46,288 nucleotides of DNA from Moorena sp. SS36440bin_2 (GCA_011524395.1 WTKN01000066.1:79595-125882); one strand, 5' to 3'. Shown: positions 23,677 through 33,139, numbered from the stretch's first letter. Made by a program: numbers and translations. The notes: generated by a model from the letters alone, not told the origin.

Positions 23677-25593
23677 ATGTGTGGAATTGTCGGCTATATC
23701 GGTCCGCAAATCGCTACAGAAATTTTAATGGCAGGATTAGAGAAACTCGAATATCGAGGCTATGATTCTGCTGGAATTGCTACAGTCTCGGAAGGGGACG
23801 TTCATTGTGTCCGTGCTAAGGGAAAATTGCACAATTTGCGCGAAAAACTGGTACAAATCGAAAACCAGGCGCGCATTGGCATTGGACACACCCGCTGGGC
23901 AACCCATGGTAAACCAGAAGAGTACAATGCTCACCCCCACATGGATATGGCAATGCGGGTGGCAGTGGTACAAAATGGCATTGTTGAAAACTACCGGGAA
24001 TTGCGGGAAGAATTAATCCAGCGGGGACATGAATTCCGCTCCGATACCGATACAGAAGTTATTCCCCATCTAATTGCTGAGTGTTTACAGCAAAATTCTG
24101 CTTCTTCCTCTTCGTTTTTCTCTCCCTTCCTAGAAGCAGTGCGGCAAACCGTGAATCGATTAGAGGGAGCTTTTGCTTTAGCTATCCTTTGTGCTGACTA
24201 TCCTGATGAATTGATTGGAGTGCGGCAACAGGCTCCTCTGATTATTGGGTTTGGTCAAGGAGAATTTTTCTTTGGCTCAGATACCCCAGCATTGTTACCC
24301 CATACCAGGGCAGTATTGAACTTAGACAATGGGGAAATCGCACGGTTAACTCCCCTAGGGGCAGAAATTTACGACTTTGAGGGTCGTCGCTTGAATAAGT
24401 TCCCCCGTACCCTCAGTTGGAATCCCTTTCAAGTGGAAAAGCAAGGATTCCGACACTTTATGCTTAAGGAAATTTATGAGCAACCAGGGGTAGTGCGCAA
24501 CTGTTTCGAGCGGTATCTCAATAGTAATTGGCATGCTAATCCTACACAGACAGAGGCAGACCTGGCTAATTCCCCAGTTCAGTTAGGCATACCTGAGTCA
24601 CTGTACGAGGATGTAGAACAGATTCAGATTCTGGCGTGTGGGACTAGTTGGCACGCTAGTTTGGTTGGTAAATATTTGTTGGAGCAGTTGGCAGGAATTC
24701 CCACCATGGTGCAGTATGCATCTGAGTTTCGTTATGCACCAGGTCCGTTAACTAAGAATACCCTAACCATTGGGGTAACTCAGTCTGGGGAAACTGCTGA
24801 TACCCTAGCAGCACTGGAGATGGAAAAACACCGTCGCAGTGGATTAGACCCTCTGTATAAGCCCCGACTGCTGGGAATTACGAATCGACCAGAAAGTTCT
24901 TTGGCTCAGTTGGTGCCTGATGTGATTGATACCCAGGCAGGTATTGAAATTGGGGTGGCGGCTACTAAAACCTTTGTGACCCAGTTAGTGGCCTTTTATT
25001 GTCTAGCGCTAGATTTAGCCTATCGACGTAATACTCTCGCCCCTGAAAAAATTCAAGCAATTATGGCAGACTTGCGGCAATTGCCTACTCAGATTGAGCA
25101 GGTCCTGGAAACTCAAGAAAAGTATATTGAAGAATTAGCCCATGACTTTGCGGAAACCCAAGACTTTATCTTTGTAGGACGGGGGATTAATTTTCCGATT
25201 GCTTTAGAAGGGGCGCTGAAACTTAAGGAAATTAGTTATATTCATGCTGAAGGCTACCCAGCTGGGGAAATGAAGCATGGTCCGATTGCTCTGCTGGATG
25301 CTAAGGTGCCTGTGGTTGCGATCGCAATGCCTGGTACTGTCTATGAGAAGGTAATTTCTAATGCTCAGGAAGCTAAGGCTAGGGATGCTCGGTTGATTGG
25401 GGTGACACCGAGCAATGGCAAAGAGGCGATGGATATCTTTGATGATTTGTTACCTGTACCAGAGGTGGAGGAGTTGCTTTCACCAATTCTGGCAGTGATT
25501 CCGTTGCAGTTATTAGCGTATCACATTGCGGCAAGGCGAGGGTTGGATGTCGATCAGCCCAGGAATTTGGCGAAGTCGGTGACTGTGGAATAG
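23677..25593 (+). CDS. glmS: Glutamine:fructose-6-phosphate aminotransferase (isomerizing)
   Basis: 638 residues. It makes glucosamine-6-phosphate from fructose-6-phosphate and glutamine, the first step to UDP-GlcNAc for peptidoglycan and lipopolysaccharide. The N-terminal nucleophile is Cys1 after Met removal (MCGIVGYIG), with GIGHTRWATHG (about residue 68) and the glutaminase fold to about 240. Two SIS sugar isomerase domains follow: CGTSWHASLVGKYLLEQ and SQSGETADTLAAL, then AEGYPAGEMKHGPIAL. The C-terminal NLAKSVTVE is the invariant family end. A Ser/Phe-rich insertion (SASSSSFFSPFLE, about 144-156) makes it somewhat longer than usual. No glmS ribozyme is expected outside Gram-positives and none is seen. 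Confidence 0.98.
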   Translation: MCGIVGYIGPQIATEILMAGLEKLEYRGYDSAGIATVSEGDVHCVRAKGKLHNLREKLVQIENQARIGIGHTRWATHGKPEEYNAHPHMDMAMRVAVVQNGIVENYRELREELIQRGHEFRSDTDTEVIPHLIAECLQQNSASSSSFFSPFLEAVRQTVNRLEGAFALAILCADYPDELIGVRQQAPLIIGFGQGEFFFGSDTPALLPHTRAVLNLDNGEIARLTPLGAEIYDFEGRRLNKFPRTLSWNPFQVEKQGFRHFMLKEIYEQPGVVRNCFERYLNSNWHANPTQTEADLANSPVQLGIPESLYEDVEQIQILACGTSWHASLVGKYLLEQLAGIPTMVQYASEFRYAPGPLTKNTLTIGVTQSGETADTLAALEMEKHRRSGLDPLYKPRLLGITNRPESSLAQLVPDVIDTQAGIEIGVAATKTFVTQLVAFYCLALDLAYRRNTLAPEKIQAIMADLRQLPTQIEQVLETQEKYIEELAHDFAETQDFIFVGRGINFPIALEGALKLKEISYIHAEGYPAGEMKHGPIALLDAKVPVVAIAMPGTVYEKVISNAQEAKARDARLIGVTPSNGKEAMDIFDDLLPVPEVEELLSPILAVIPLQLLAYHIAARRGLDVDQPRNLAKSVTVE

Positions 25594-25753
25594 ATTTTTT
25601 GTTGACTGCTGAACGGTGTTGCTTAAACCCATCGACTAGTTAGCATTTGTCAATGCGATCGCATTTTGTGTAGGCATTTTGCGATCGCATTCCGTCCCTC
25701 AAATTAACCAAATTAGGACTTGCCCATCACGTCGGTAAAGTTTAGGAAAAACT

Positions 25754-26395
25754 ATGACCGTTACTATACCTATCAAAGCTATCCAACTCACACCCGGTAG
25801 TGCTATTACTATAGATAACCTTAAATGGCAAGACTTTGAAACAATTCTTGACGAACTTGGGGAAAAGCGACGAGTTCGGCTGACCTACTATCAAGGAAAT
25901 TTAGAAATCATGTCCCCCCTTGCCATTCACGAAAGACCCCACCGGATTATTGCCGATATTATTAAAGCCATATTAGACCTACAGGAGCGTGACTGGGAAG
26001 ACTTTGGTTCAACTACCTTTAAACGTCCTGAAATTGCTGGTGTTGAACCGGATACCTGTCTTTATATTCAGAATGCTCCTCAAATGCGAGGCTGTACTCA
26101 CATTGACTTAGACATTTATCCACCGCCAGACTTAGCTATAGAATCTGATGTTACGTCAAAAACAACTCTTGAGGTTTATGCAGCTATTGGTGTTCCTGAA
26201 GTATGGATTTATAGCAAACAACAACTTAAAATTTACATCATCAAAGATGGAAATTATCAAGAAACCTCGTTCAGTCCAAACTTTCCCAATTTATCCTTAA
26301 CTACACAGATTCCTCAACTCGTAGAACAAGCAATTAATCAAGGAACAAGCAGAATGTTACGGGAATTAAAAAGTCAATTTTTTAAATCGAAATAA
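25754..26395 (+). CDS. Uma2-family (DUF820) restriction-endonuclease-like protein
   Basis: 213 residues. Uma2 proteins have a PD-(D/E)XK fold and are greatly expanded in cyanobacteria; their DNA targets are mostly unknown. Recognisable elements are LTYYQGNLEIMSPLAIHE (residues 43-60), GVEPDTCLYI with D100, PPPDLAIESDV with D126/E130, and YAAIGVPEVWIYSK. The usual EV.S after the second acidic residue is replaced by ESDVTSKT, so the active site may be altered. The upstream spacer carries two HIP1-containing palindromes (around 25653 and 25680). It follows glmS by 160 bp on the same strand but is probably independent. Confidence 0.88.
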   Translation: MTVTIPIKAIQLTPGSAITIDNLKWQDFETILDELGEKRRVRLTYYQGNLEIMSPLAIHERPHRIIADIIKAILDLQERDWEDFGSTTFKRPEIAGVEPDTCLYIQNAPQMRGCTHIDLDIYPPPDLAIESDVTSKTTLEVYAAIGVPEVWIYSKQQLKIYIIKDGNYQETSFSPNFPNLSLTTQIPQLVEQAINQGTSRMLRELKSQFFKSK

Positions 26396-26474
26396 GTCTT
26401 ACTTATTGCTAAGCAATTCCATCAAACACCTCCCCACCTGCCATCCTTTATATCCGAAGCGCCACTATTGCCAA

Positions 26475-27143
26475 TTATTCCTCAGGCACACAAGTGCCCA
26501 CTAAACAAGCTCGATCCAAATTAACACCACTCAAAGAAGCCCCATCCATCTCAGCACAAAGCAAATTCGCCCCACTGAGATTACTACCAGCTAGATTAGC
26601 TCCACGGAGATCGGCCTCTTCCAGATTTGCTTCACTTAAGGTTGCCCCTTGTAAATCGGCCTGAGACAAATCTGCTCCCTTCAAATTGGCACTATTAAGA
26701 TTAGCTCCTCGCAAATCTGCCCCTCGCAAATCCACTCCTTGCAAATTGACCCCCATCAAATTGGCACCACTTAAAAAAGCACCGGTAAAGGAAGCTTGAC
26801 TCAACTTAGCCCCCATCAAATTAGCGCCTCGGAGATTACCACCCCGCAAGTCTGCACCACTCAAATCCGCCTGCATCAAGTTAGCACCAAGCAAATTAGC
26901 CCGCAAGTCAGCAGATTCCAGTTTGGCACCGATTAAGTTAGCACCATCGAGACGAGCACCATTCAAATTAGAGCCAGAAAAATTCACCCCCACAAGTGTT
27001 GCACCAGCAAGATTAATTTTTTCCAATTGGCTACCGGAAAGATCCTCATCTTCCAAATCTGCTCCTGGCAGTTGCTTTACTTTCCCCGCCCGAATTGCTT
27101 CAATTTCCATCAACCCTCTAACCTTTAACTGTTCATCCTTCAA
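26475..27143 (-). CDS. Pentapeptide-repeat protein
   Basis: 222 residues, of which about 40-215 consist of some 34 tandem A(D/N)LXX pentapeptides (for example GANLIGAKLESADLRANLLG). These fold into a right-handed quadrilateral beta-helix. The N-terminal 35 residues (LKVRGLMEIEAIRAGKVKQLPGADL) are a short helical cap. There is no signal peptide, so it is cytosolic. Such proteins are abundant in cyanobacteria; roles range from unknown to DNA-gyrase protection, and nothing here selects one. It follows the DICT-domain gene after a 128-bp repeat spacer and may be co-transcribed with it. Confidence 0.93.
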   Translation of the reverse strand: MKDEQLKVRGLMEIEAIRAGKVKQLPGADLEDEDLSGSQLEKINLAGATLVGVNFSGSNLNGARLDGANLIGAKLESADLRANLLGANLMQADLSGADLRGGNLRGANLMGAKLSQASFTGAFLSGANLMGVNLQGVDLRGADLRGANLNSANLKGADLSQADLQGATLSEANLEEADLRGANLAGSNLSGANLLCAEMDGASLSGVNLDRACLVGTCVPEE

Positions 27144-27174
27144 CCTACCCTACACCAGACCCCTGGGCAAGAAC

Positions 27175-27270
27175 AACCTTCAACCCTCTAACCTTCAACC
27201 CTCTAACCTTCAACCCTCTAACCTTCAACCCTCTAACCTTCAACCTTGATAACCTTCAACCTTGATAACC
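27175..27270. repeat. 15-bp tandem repeats between DICT and pentapeptide genes
   Basis: AACCTTCAACCCTCT is repeated about five times, followed by AACCTTCAACCTTGAT variants. On the minus strand this is the GGTTGAAGGTT motif that also occurs in the atpA-atpC spacer and in the CruA-like coding sequence. Confidence 0.88.
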
Positions 27271-27271
27271 T

Positions 27272-28624
27272 TCATCCTTCAACCGTTACTTTTTCCTCAG
27301 ATAAGGAATCAAGCAACCACATCCCTGAAGCAATTTTAGGCTGATTAGCTTGCAAACTCATACCCTGCTGCATTCCCATCACTATCAGCCCCAGGGTTTC
27401 CACTAGTTTTGGGTCAAAGGCTTCCCCTGACAATGCCTGACAGTTTCTTAGAGCAACAGACAGAGCATCCTCCTGAGATTTATAGGTATTGAGTTGCTGC
27501 TGAAAATAAGCCATCAGCCTCAAAATCCTCGATTCCAAGGGAATGTTATCGTAAGCTAAGCCATCCGGTTGTCCTGAACCATCCCAGGATTCGGTTTGGT
27601 GGGTAATAATGTTAGCGACAGCCTGCAATCGAGGCATAATCCTTAAAACCGATCCCCTCGGAAGAGATTCCTGCTTCTCGATCACCTCTTTCTGAGCAGC
27701 TGACTTAGGGGGTAGTTTTATCTTGACCCCCTGCAAGGGGGATAGACGATGCAAGAGTGCTGCCAGACTTAAACGTTTGAGTTGCCATGCTGGTAAATCC
27801 AGCAACTGTCCGATAGTCTCACACAAGGTTTTTACCTCAGCGCCAGCGTTAGGATTGATAGCATCCGCTTGGTCAATTAGCTGAGCCATACGCAAGAAAG
27901 CCTGCATTTCATTAGAAACGAGGTTATCGTCTAACACCTGAGCTTGGCTCGGGGAGGTATGGGGCGGTAACTCTTGTTGACCTTTCTGAAGATAGTTCAC
28001 GACCCGATTCACCACTGCCCCAATATAGTTTCGTGGCCTGGTGCTGTCGATCATCTTTTGAAGTTGTGCCGTTAAGCTAGCTTGCAAGTCTTGGTTATAG
28101 TTACCAATGTGAGCGATCGCAAACTCCACTGTCTCCCTGACCAAGTCTGGCTCAAATGTCCAGAATCCATAGAATTTGCGCTCTCGATCCTGCTCTGGCA
28201 TTCCTTGAGTGCCATAATCCGACTCAGATAATTCTTGACATAACACCATTGCTGTGTATGTCTCGGAAATAATAATCAAGTGCCACTCTTGAGCTACAGG
28301 ATCGGAGGACTCTAAACTAACTAGGGCAACATTCGATCGCTGACTGGTGGGATGTTCAGCAAAGCCAGCATCCGGTGCGGCCATTATCACCACCTGAGAT
28401 GATTTCACCGCTATATCGCCATAGCGTTCAGCTTCCTCTAGATACCATTTGCCCCGCTGGAATGCCGTAATCATTAGTGGAGCACTGTCCGACTCTAGGA
28501 TAAAGTCTTCTAGGGCATGGCACAGCGATACTAAGGTATTTTTGTAATAAACTCCAAAACTTAAAGGTTTTTTGGTGCCGCGATGGGCTTGTTCTAGTTT
28601 TTGTAATATCGAACCTGAGCGCAT
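27272..28624 (-). CDS. DICT sensory domain protein with degenerate HD-GYP-like domain
   Basis: 450 residues. The N-terminal part (about 1-165: SFGVYYKNTLVSLCHALEDFILE, MITAFQRGKWYLEEAERYGDIA) matches the DICT domain, a predicted sensor found next to diguanylate cyclase and two-component modules. Residues 230-430 resemble an HD-GYP phosphodiesterase domain: the motif normally written HHE..DG.GYP.GL appears as ITHQTESWDGSGQPDGLAYDNIPLESRILRLMAYF. The metal-binding HD pair expected upstream is not evident (LLHRLSPLQG), so I infer a non-catalytic or nucleotide-sensing version. It may bind, rather than hydrolyse, a cyclic dinucleotide. ATG 28624 is the only start with a complete DICT domain. Confidence 0.75.
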   Translation of the reverse strand: MRSGSILQKLEQAHRGTKKPLSFGVYYKNTLVSLCHALEDFILESDSAPLMITAFQRGKWYLEEAERYGDIAVKSSQVVIMAAPDAGFAEHPTSQRSNVALVSLESSDPVAQEWHLIIISETYTAMVLCQELSESDYGTQGMPEQDRERKFYGFWTFEPDLVRETVEFAIAHIGNYNQDLQASLTAQLQKMIDSTRPRNYIGAVVNRVVNYLQKGQQELPPHTSPSQAQVLDDNLVSNEMQAFLRMAQLIDQADAINPNAGAEVKTLCETIGQLLDLPAWQLKRLSLAALLHRLSPLQGVKIKLPPKSAAQKEVIEKQESLPRGSVLRIMPRLQAVANIITHQTESWDGSGQPDGLAYDNIPLESRILRLMAYFQQQLNTYKSQEDALSVALRNCQALSGEAFDPKLVETLGLIVMGMQQGMSLQANQPKIASGMWLLDSLSEEKVTVEG

Positions 28625-28681
28625 GGTTACTAAAAAAATGTTAATTAAAAAATGTTAATTAAATTTTGCCATTTCAGCTTT

Positions 28682-30265
28682 CTATTTACTTAAACTTACC
28701 GGTTGTTTTTCTTGGTGTTTATTTGCTACTATTGGAGCAGTTAGCGCTGCTTCTAATGGAGCCAATCCTAGTTTTTCTTCAAGGATTTTCATCACTTCAC
28801 GGCCAAAATCATTAGAATTTTGCTGCCAAGCTTCTAGACAAACTTTACCAAAGAAAGACCCTAGGGGTTCGGGATTCCATAGGAGTTTCTTGGCTGTCCA
28901 GGGCATCAGACTCATGGGATCATAGTCCCGGTTGAGGATAGTTTTGTCAAAGGCGTACTGTTCTAAATGGGTATGGGGTTGTAGACCAATGAAGAAAATA
29001 GCTGGTTCAACTTTATCCCTACCAAATATTTGCTCTAGTTCCCGGTGATAGGCAATAGTCTGACGAATGGTATCAAAGGTTTCATCGATCACATTGAAAG
29101 AATAGTTGACGGAAACTAGGTCATTGAAGCCAGCTGCTTTTAAATCACGACAGTTTTGCAGTACGGTGCGTAGGTTATAGCCCATGCGCATTTTCCGCAC
29201 CAGTTCCTGAGAACCACTGGTAATTCCGATTTCAAAGTAATTCATCCCGGTTTTTACCATCAGGTCGCATAATTCTGGGGTAAGATTGTCTGCCCGAATG
29301 TATGCTGCCCAGTTAATGTCGCTCATGCCAGCATCAAGGATTTTATGCAACAGTTCAACGGCATCACCAATGAATTTTTTGGCAGGAATGAACTGAGCAT
29401 CAGTGAACCAGAACTTGCGGATGCCTCGGTCATAGAGTTGGCGCATTTCTGCGACCACTTCATCTGCCGGGTTAATCCGTACCTGTTTCCCTTCTACAAC
29501 GGTATAGATACAGTAGCAGCAGTTATGGGGACACCCACGCTTGGTTTGAACTCCAATGTAAAAGTCGTTCTGTTGGAAGTAATAATCAAAGCTTGGCCAG
29601 ATGCTTTGAATATAGTCGTAGTTGCAAGCAATTTTTTCAATGGGAGTGGGAGACTCATGGATCATGCGATCGCGTGGCTTAGCTTGCCCTACCACATAAC
29701 AGCGCTGATCATCGAAGTCCTGACCCCGGAGAAGTTTCGTGAGTAAGGTTTCCCCTTCTCCAACGGAAACGATGGTTCCAGTTGGCAGTTTATTTTCCAA
29801 CTGCTGATAGAATACACTAACTGCTCCACCCCCCACAATCAGGCGAGCGTCTGGGTTATATCGTTTAGCTCGTTTGAGTCCTTGTTTGATTAACCCCAAG
29901 TTACCCCACAGTTCCCCATAGTAAGACGCCGCTAAACGCAGACCCCCCAGCGCTCCCCGTAATTTCACGAAGGGATTGCCAGCATAGTAAAACTCAAAGG
30001 CATTTTGGAGGGGGTTACCACCCCTACCACCCACTGGAGCATAGATTTGAATGTCGCGCCAGGAAAATACCAACAGAGTTGGTTTAAACTGGTCTATTTG
30101 AGTATCCAAGGCGCTGCCAAAGTCCAGGGGAGGTACAGTTCCCAAGTCAAAAATGCGCTGTTCTATATCCGGGAACTGTTTATGAACATGGTCAGCTAAA
30201 TAGACTACCCCGATCGGAAAGATTGGATTACATGGAAGGCGAACGTATAGTATTTTCTGTTCCAT
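28682..30265 (-). CDS. B12-binding-type radical SAM protein (PSII high-light acclimation type)
   Basis: 527 residues. The N-terminal 190 residues form a Rossmann-like cobalamin-binding-type domain (ARLIVGGGAVSVFYQ, IVSVGEGETLL). The radical SAM cluster motif is C245-P-H-N-C249-C-Y-C252, i.e. CxxxCxxC, followed by a TIM-barrel core (GIRKFWFTDAQFIPAKKF, FEIGITSGSQELVRKMR). The opening, KILYVRLPCNPIFPIGVVYLADHV, and overall shape fit the cyanobacterial family that I recall being annotated as photosystem II high-light acclimation radical SAM protein; the reaction is not known to me. It stands upstream of the DICT gene on the same strand, 57 bp apart, so the two may share a transcript. Confidence 0.78.
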   Translation of the reverse strand: MEQKILYVRLPCNPIFPIGVVYLADHVHKQFPDIEQRIFDLGTVPPLDFGSALDTQIDQFKPTLLVFSWRDIQIYAPVGGRGGNPLQNAFEFYYAGNPFVKLRGALGGLRLAASYYGELWGNLGLIKQGLKRAKRYNPDARLIVGGGAVSVFYQQLENKLPTGTIVSVGEGETLLTKLLRGQDFDDQRCYVVGQAKPRDRMIHESPTPIEKIACNYDYIQSIWPSFDYYFQQNDFYIGVQTKRGCPHNCCYCIYTVVEGKQVRINPADEVVAEMRQLYDRGIRKFWFTDAQFIPAKKFIGDAVELLHKILDAGMSDINWAAYIRADNLTPELCDLMVKTGMNYFEIGITSGSQELVRKMRMGYNLRTVLQNCRDLKAAGFNDLVSVNYSFNVIDETFDTIRQTIAYHRELEQIFGRDKVEPAIFFIGLQPHTHLEQYAFDKTILNRDYDPMSLMPWTAKKLLWNPEPLGSFFGKVCLEAWQQNSNDFGREVMKILEEKLGLAPLEAALTAPIVANKHQEKQPVSLSK

Positions 30266-30883
30266 TGGTAACTGCTTATAGTAATGATTTTTGGTTATTA
30301 TCAGTTTTTTCTATCAAGAAGGTTAGTTTGGGTTATTCTTGACCAATTCCGTTCGCATGGCGTGGCGGTTCGCCTAGCGTGGCCGTTGGCGTAGCGTGGC
30401 CAAAAGGCCAAAAGGCCAATTAAGCTCAATATTTCAACCCATATCTATACTTAGAGTTATAGACAGATTTATCTACCGCCGTTTTCTCTACTTTGAGACT
30501 ACGGCGGGCAGAACCTACCAAGGGTGGGCAACAATTATGAAATTGGTATTTACATATCTTTACTTTAGCAAAATTAGGGATTTACCTCAACCTTATGGTA
30601 TTTTTATGTATAGGGATCAAAAATCAGCATCAAGTCATCTAATAGCGTAAAGTACTAGAATAGGCTTTATAGAGTGAGCATTAGACCTGAGTTATGCTGA
30701 ATATCGCAAAAAAAAGCGAATAACCCTAAATAATAGCAATAATTAGCATACTGACGCGGTTTTGTCGGTGAGCGGCTGAGTTAGACTTTAATGATTAGTA
30801 ACCATGTTTACAACTCGCCGGTATCATAAATGCTACCTTGGTGTTTGTAATAAATTAATCTTTAGAGAATAAATACAGCCGTT
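30266..30883. other. 618-bp spacer with GCGTGGCC repeats, no gene
   Basis: Bases about 30345-30420 contain CGTGGCGGTTCGCC, CTAGCGTGGCC, GTAGCGTGGCC and three AAAAGGCC/AAAGGCC units, related to the element near 9090-9115. An 84-codon frame across 30396-30650 starts inside these repeats and has no supporting motif, so I reject it. The DUF1830 gene promoter should lie in the AT-rich part (30650-30880). Confidence 0.55.
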
Positions 30884-31270
30884 ATGACACAAATTTTTGA
30901 TCCTGTTCCTTCAGATAGTCAGGATTCTCTTCTGTGCTGCTATGTGAATGCCACTAGCCAGATCCAGATTGCTAGAATAACTAATATACCTAACTGGTAC
31001 TTTGAAAGAGTTGTTTTCCCAGGGCAGCGCTTAGTTTTTGAAGCACCGCCACAGGCTCTTCTAGAAATACATACAGGGATGATGGCTAGTTCTATTCTCT
31101 CAGATACTATCCCTTGTCACCGTTTATTGGTTAGCCAAAATGGTAATTCCTATGGCTATGAAGTTTCCAGCGAATCAGCCGAAAGTGCTGATATTAAACC
31201 ACATCCAGAAACAGTTGATACTCAAAGAGTGTTAACTGAAAAATTGCCTAGGCTGGTTAGTGCGGTCTAG
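30884..31270 (+). CDS. DUF1830 protein
   Basis: 128 residues. The core CYVNATSQIQIARITNIPNWYFERVVFPGQ and RLVFEAPPQALLEIHTG, at residues 19-66, are the DUF1830 signature, found almost only in cyanobacteria and of unknown function. The C-terminal 35 residues are polar and probably disordered. No membrane helix, cysteine cluster or signal peptide. It is followed within 20 bases by a strong intrinsic terminator, so it forms its own transcription unit. Confidence 0.8.
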   Translation: MTQIFDPVPSDSQDSLLCCYVNATSQIQIARITNIPNWYFERVVFPGQRLVFEAPPQALLEIHTGMMASSILSDTIPCHRLLVSQNGNSYGYEVSSESAESADIKPHPETVDTQRVLTEKLPRLVSAV

Positions 31271-31289
31271 TTACTATAATCTATACTTT

Positions 31290-31321
31290 GGGGTTGCTTA
31301 CTCGATTGAGCAACCCCTTTT
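31290..31321 (+). terminator. Intrinsic terminator after the DUF1830 gene
   Basis: GGGGTTGCT (31290-31298) pairs with AGCAACCCC (31309-31317) as a perfect 9-bp GC-rich stem with a 10-base loop, followed by TTTT. Confidence 0.88.
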
Positions 31322-31351
31322 AGATTGTATTTTCCATCACCCTACACCGCT

Positions 31352-31792
31352 GTGAATCTCCCTTCTTTTCTCTGGCTCTGGAAAATTGCTGCTTGGTCAA
31401 TGGGTTTATCCCTATGTGCCTATGTACTCCTGGCAATCACTGGCAGCATTGCGTTTTATCAACGTCACTCCGGACGTCCACGACCGACTTGGTTACGCCC
31501 TCTGCACTACATCATTGGCTGGATCATGGTTGCTCTAGTCTTGGTTCTGCTGGGGATTGGTTTAGTAGGTACCATTGGCCATTACGGTCATCTAGGTCAT
31601 TCAGCCCACTTAATTGCTGGATGGTCTGTGGTAGCACTGGTGTTGCTCTCAGGCTTTAGTGCTACCCAAATTAGTCCTCAACAACCCTTAGCAAGGGCTG
31701 TTCACGTTGCTACCAACATTGCTTTGCTAGTGGGATTTACTTGGGTTTCCCTTAGTGGTTGGGAAGTTGTCCAGAAATATATGAGGCATTAG
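31352..31792 (+). CDS. DUF4079 four-helix membrane protein
   Basis: About 146 residues from GTG 31352, reading MNLPSFLWLWKIAAWSMG; the frame opens at TTG 31325, but that start lies directly after a terminator and adds an atypical end. Four membrane helices (MGLSLCAYVLLAITGSIAFY, LHYIIGWIMVALVLVLLGIGLVG, HLIAGWSVVALVLLSGFSA, VATNIALLVGFTWVSLSGW) contain histidines in RPLHYIIGW, HYGHLGHSAHL and RAVHVATN, placed as possible haem ligands like those of cytochrome b561-type proteins. Haem binding is inference. I do not know the role; such proteins are conserved in cyanobacteria and plants. Confidence 0.7.
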   Translation: MNLPSFLWLWKIAAWSMGLSLCAYVLLAITGSIAFYQRHSGRPRPTWLRPLHYIIGWIMVALVLVLLGIGLVGTIGHYGHLGHSAHLIAGWSVVALVLLSGFSATQISPQQPLARAVHVATNIALLVGFTWVSLSGWEVVQKYMRH

Positions 31793-31820
31793 TTATTTTT
31801 TAATTGTTAGTTTTGATTTT

Positions 31821-31888
31821 GAAAGTTGAAAGTTGAAAGTTGAAAGTTGAAAGTTGAAAGTTGAAAGTTGAAAGTTGGTTGAAAGTTT
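31821..31888. repeat. GAAAGTT heptamer array
   Basis: Eight tandem GAAAGTT units (31821-31876) and one further copy after a GGTT interruption, filling most of the 120-bp gap between the converging DUF4079 and gcvT genes. A fourth distinct heptamer with the same 7-bp period. Confidence 0.92.
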
Positions 31889-31912
31889 AAGATCTGTCAG
31901 CCATGGATAGCT

Positions 31913-33070
31913 TTACTTGGCCGATGGACGATTTTCAGAGCGATAAAAAGGCTTCTTGACCACAAGGGCAGGATAGGATTTACCCCGGATTTCTACTTCC
32001 AGCTCCTGTCCAACTTTACCCAACTTTTTGGGAACATAGGCTAGTGCGATCGCATTTCCTAAGGTTGGTCCTAATGTACCACTAGTGACAACTCCTACCA
32101 CCTCACCATCAGCTAGAACTGGGTAACCATGGCGAGCAATCTGCCTTCCTTGCATCTGGATCCCAACTAGCTTGCGCTCGATCCCCGTTGCTTTTTGTTG
32201 CTCTAGCACCGAGCGTCCGATAAAGTCTCCTTTGCTATCAAGATGCACTAGCCAACCTAACCCAGCTTCTAAGGGTGTAGTGGTATCATCAATATCTTGT
32301 CCGTAGAGTGCCATGGCCGCTTCTAGCCGCAGGGTATCTCTGGCACCTAAACCACAGGGAGTCACACCAGACTCTAAAAGTTTCAGCCACAACTCTATGC
32401 CCACGTCTGGGTCTAGCATCAGCTCAAATCCATCTTCCCCGGTGTAACCGGTTCTAGCCATAAATGCTGGTTTCCCCAACACCGTTGCCTCTAGATGTCC
32501 AAAGGCTTTGACTGGTGCTAAAGGTTCTTTGACAAATGGCTGAAGATGTGATAAAGCCAGTGGTCCCTGTACTGCGATCAACACTTTTGATGTGGAGAGG
32601 TCTCGTAAGGTAACTAAGTCAGTATCCAGGTGAGCTAACAACCAGTCTTTGTCTTTGGTGCAGGTTGCTCCATTAACAATCATCATCCCCCGCTGCTCCC
32701 CAGACTCCTCCTCACCTTGGTAGTAGAAGATAATGTCATCAATGATTCCACCATTGGGATTTAACAACACCGTGTATTGAGCTTGACCCGGTTGTAAGCG
32801 GGTTAAATCCGAAGGTACTAGAGACTGCAATTGCTCCCGTAGTTGCTTACCATGAAAAGCAAACTTACCCATATGGGAGATGTCGAAAATTCCGACAGCA
32901 GTTCGTACTGCAGCATGTTCTTTTTTCAATCCGCTAAATTGTACTGGCATTTCCCAACCTGCAAAAGCTGTCAAGCGGGCATTTTGTGCTACCACCTGGT
33001 CAAATAGGGGAGTGCGAGCCAGTAATGGAGTTTCGGATTGGGACTCTGGAGAGCCTGGGGAATTTGCCAC
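31913..33070 (-). CDS. gcvT: Glycine cleavage system T protein (aminomethyltransferase)
   Basis: 385 residues. It transfers the methylene group from the lipoyl-H protein to tetrahydrofolate and releases ammonia, part of photorespiratory and one-carbon metabolism. Motifs: TPLFDQVVAQNARLTAFAGWEMPVQF at residues 20-45, AAVRTAVGIFDISHMGKF, GYTGEDGFEL, CGLGARDTLRLEAAMALYGQDID and a C-terminal GVVTSGTLGPTLGNAIALAYV. The catalytic Asp is in the GARDTLRLEA region's neighbourhood in known structures. The first 18 residues (MANSPGSPESQSETPLLA) are a polar tail beyond the usual start. No gcvH or gcvP is nearby, which is usual in cyanobacteria. Confidence 0.97.
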   Translation of the reverse strand: MANSPGSPESQSETPLLARTPLFDQVVAQNARLTAFAGWEMPVQFSGLKKEHAAVRTAVGIFDISHMGKFAFHGKQLREQLQSLVPSDLTRLQPGQAQYTVLLNPNGGIIDDIIFYYQGEEESGEQRGMMIVNGATCTKDKDWLLAHLDTDLVTLRDLSTSKVLIAVQGPLALSHLQPFVKEPLAPVKAFGHLEATVLGKPAFMARTGYTGEDGFELMLDPDVGIELWLKLLESGVTPCGLGARDTLRLEAAMALYGQDIDDTTTPLEAGLGWLVHLDSKGDFIGRSVLEQQKATGIERKLVGIQMQGRQIARHGYPVLADGEVVGVVTSGTLGPTLGNAIALAYVPKKLGKVGQELEVEIRGKSYPALVVKKPFYRSENRPSAK

Positions 33071-33139
33071 GGGTTTTAATAATGGTGTTTAGTTATCACG
33101 TAAGTGTAACATCTATCTGCTATTATCAGATGCGTTCCC

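Noticed and set aside
30396-30650. 84-codon plus-strand frame in the 30.3-30.9 kb spacer
   Set aside because: It begins inside GCGTGGCC/AAAGGCC repeats and shows no recognisable domain.
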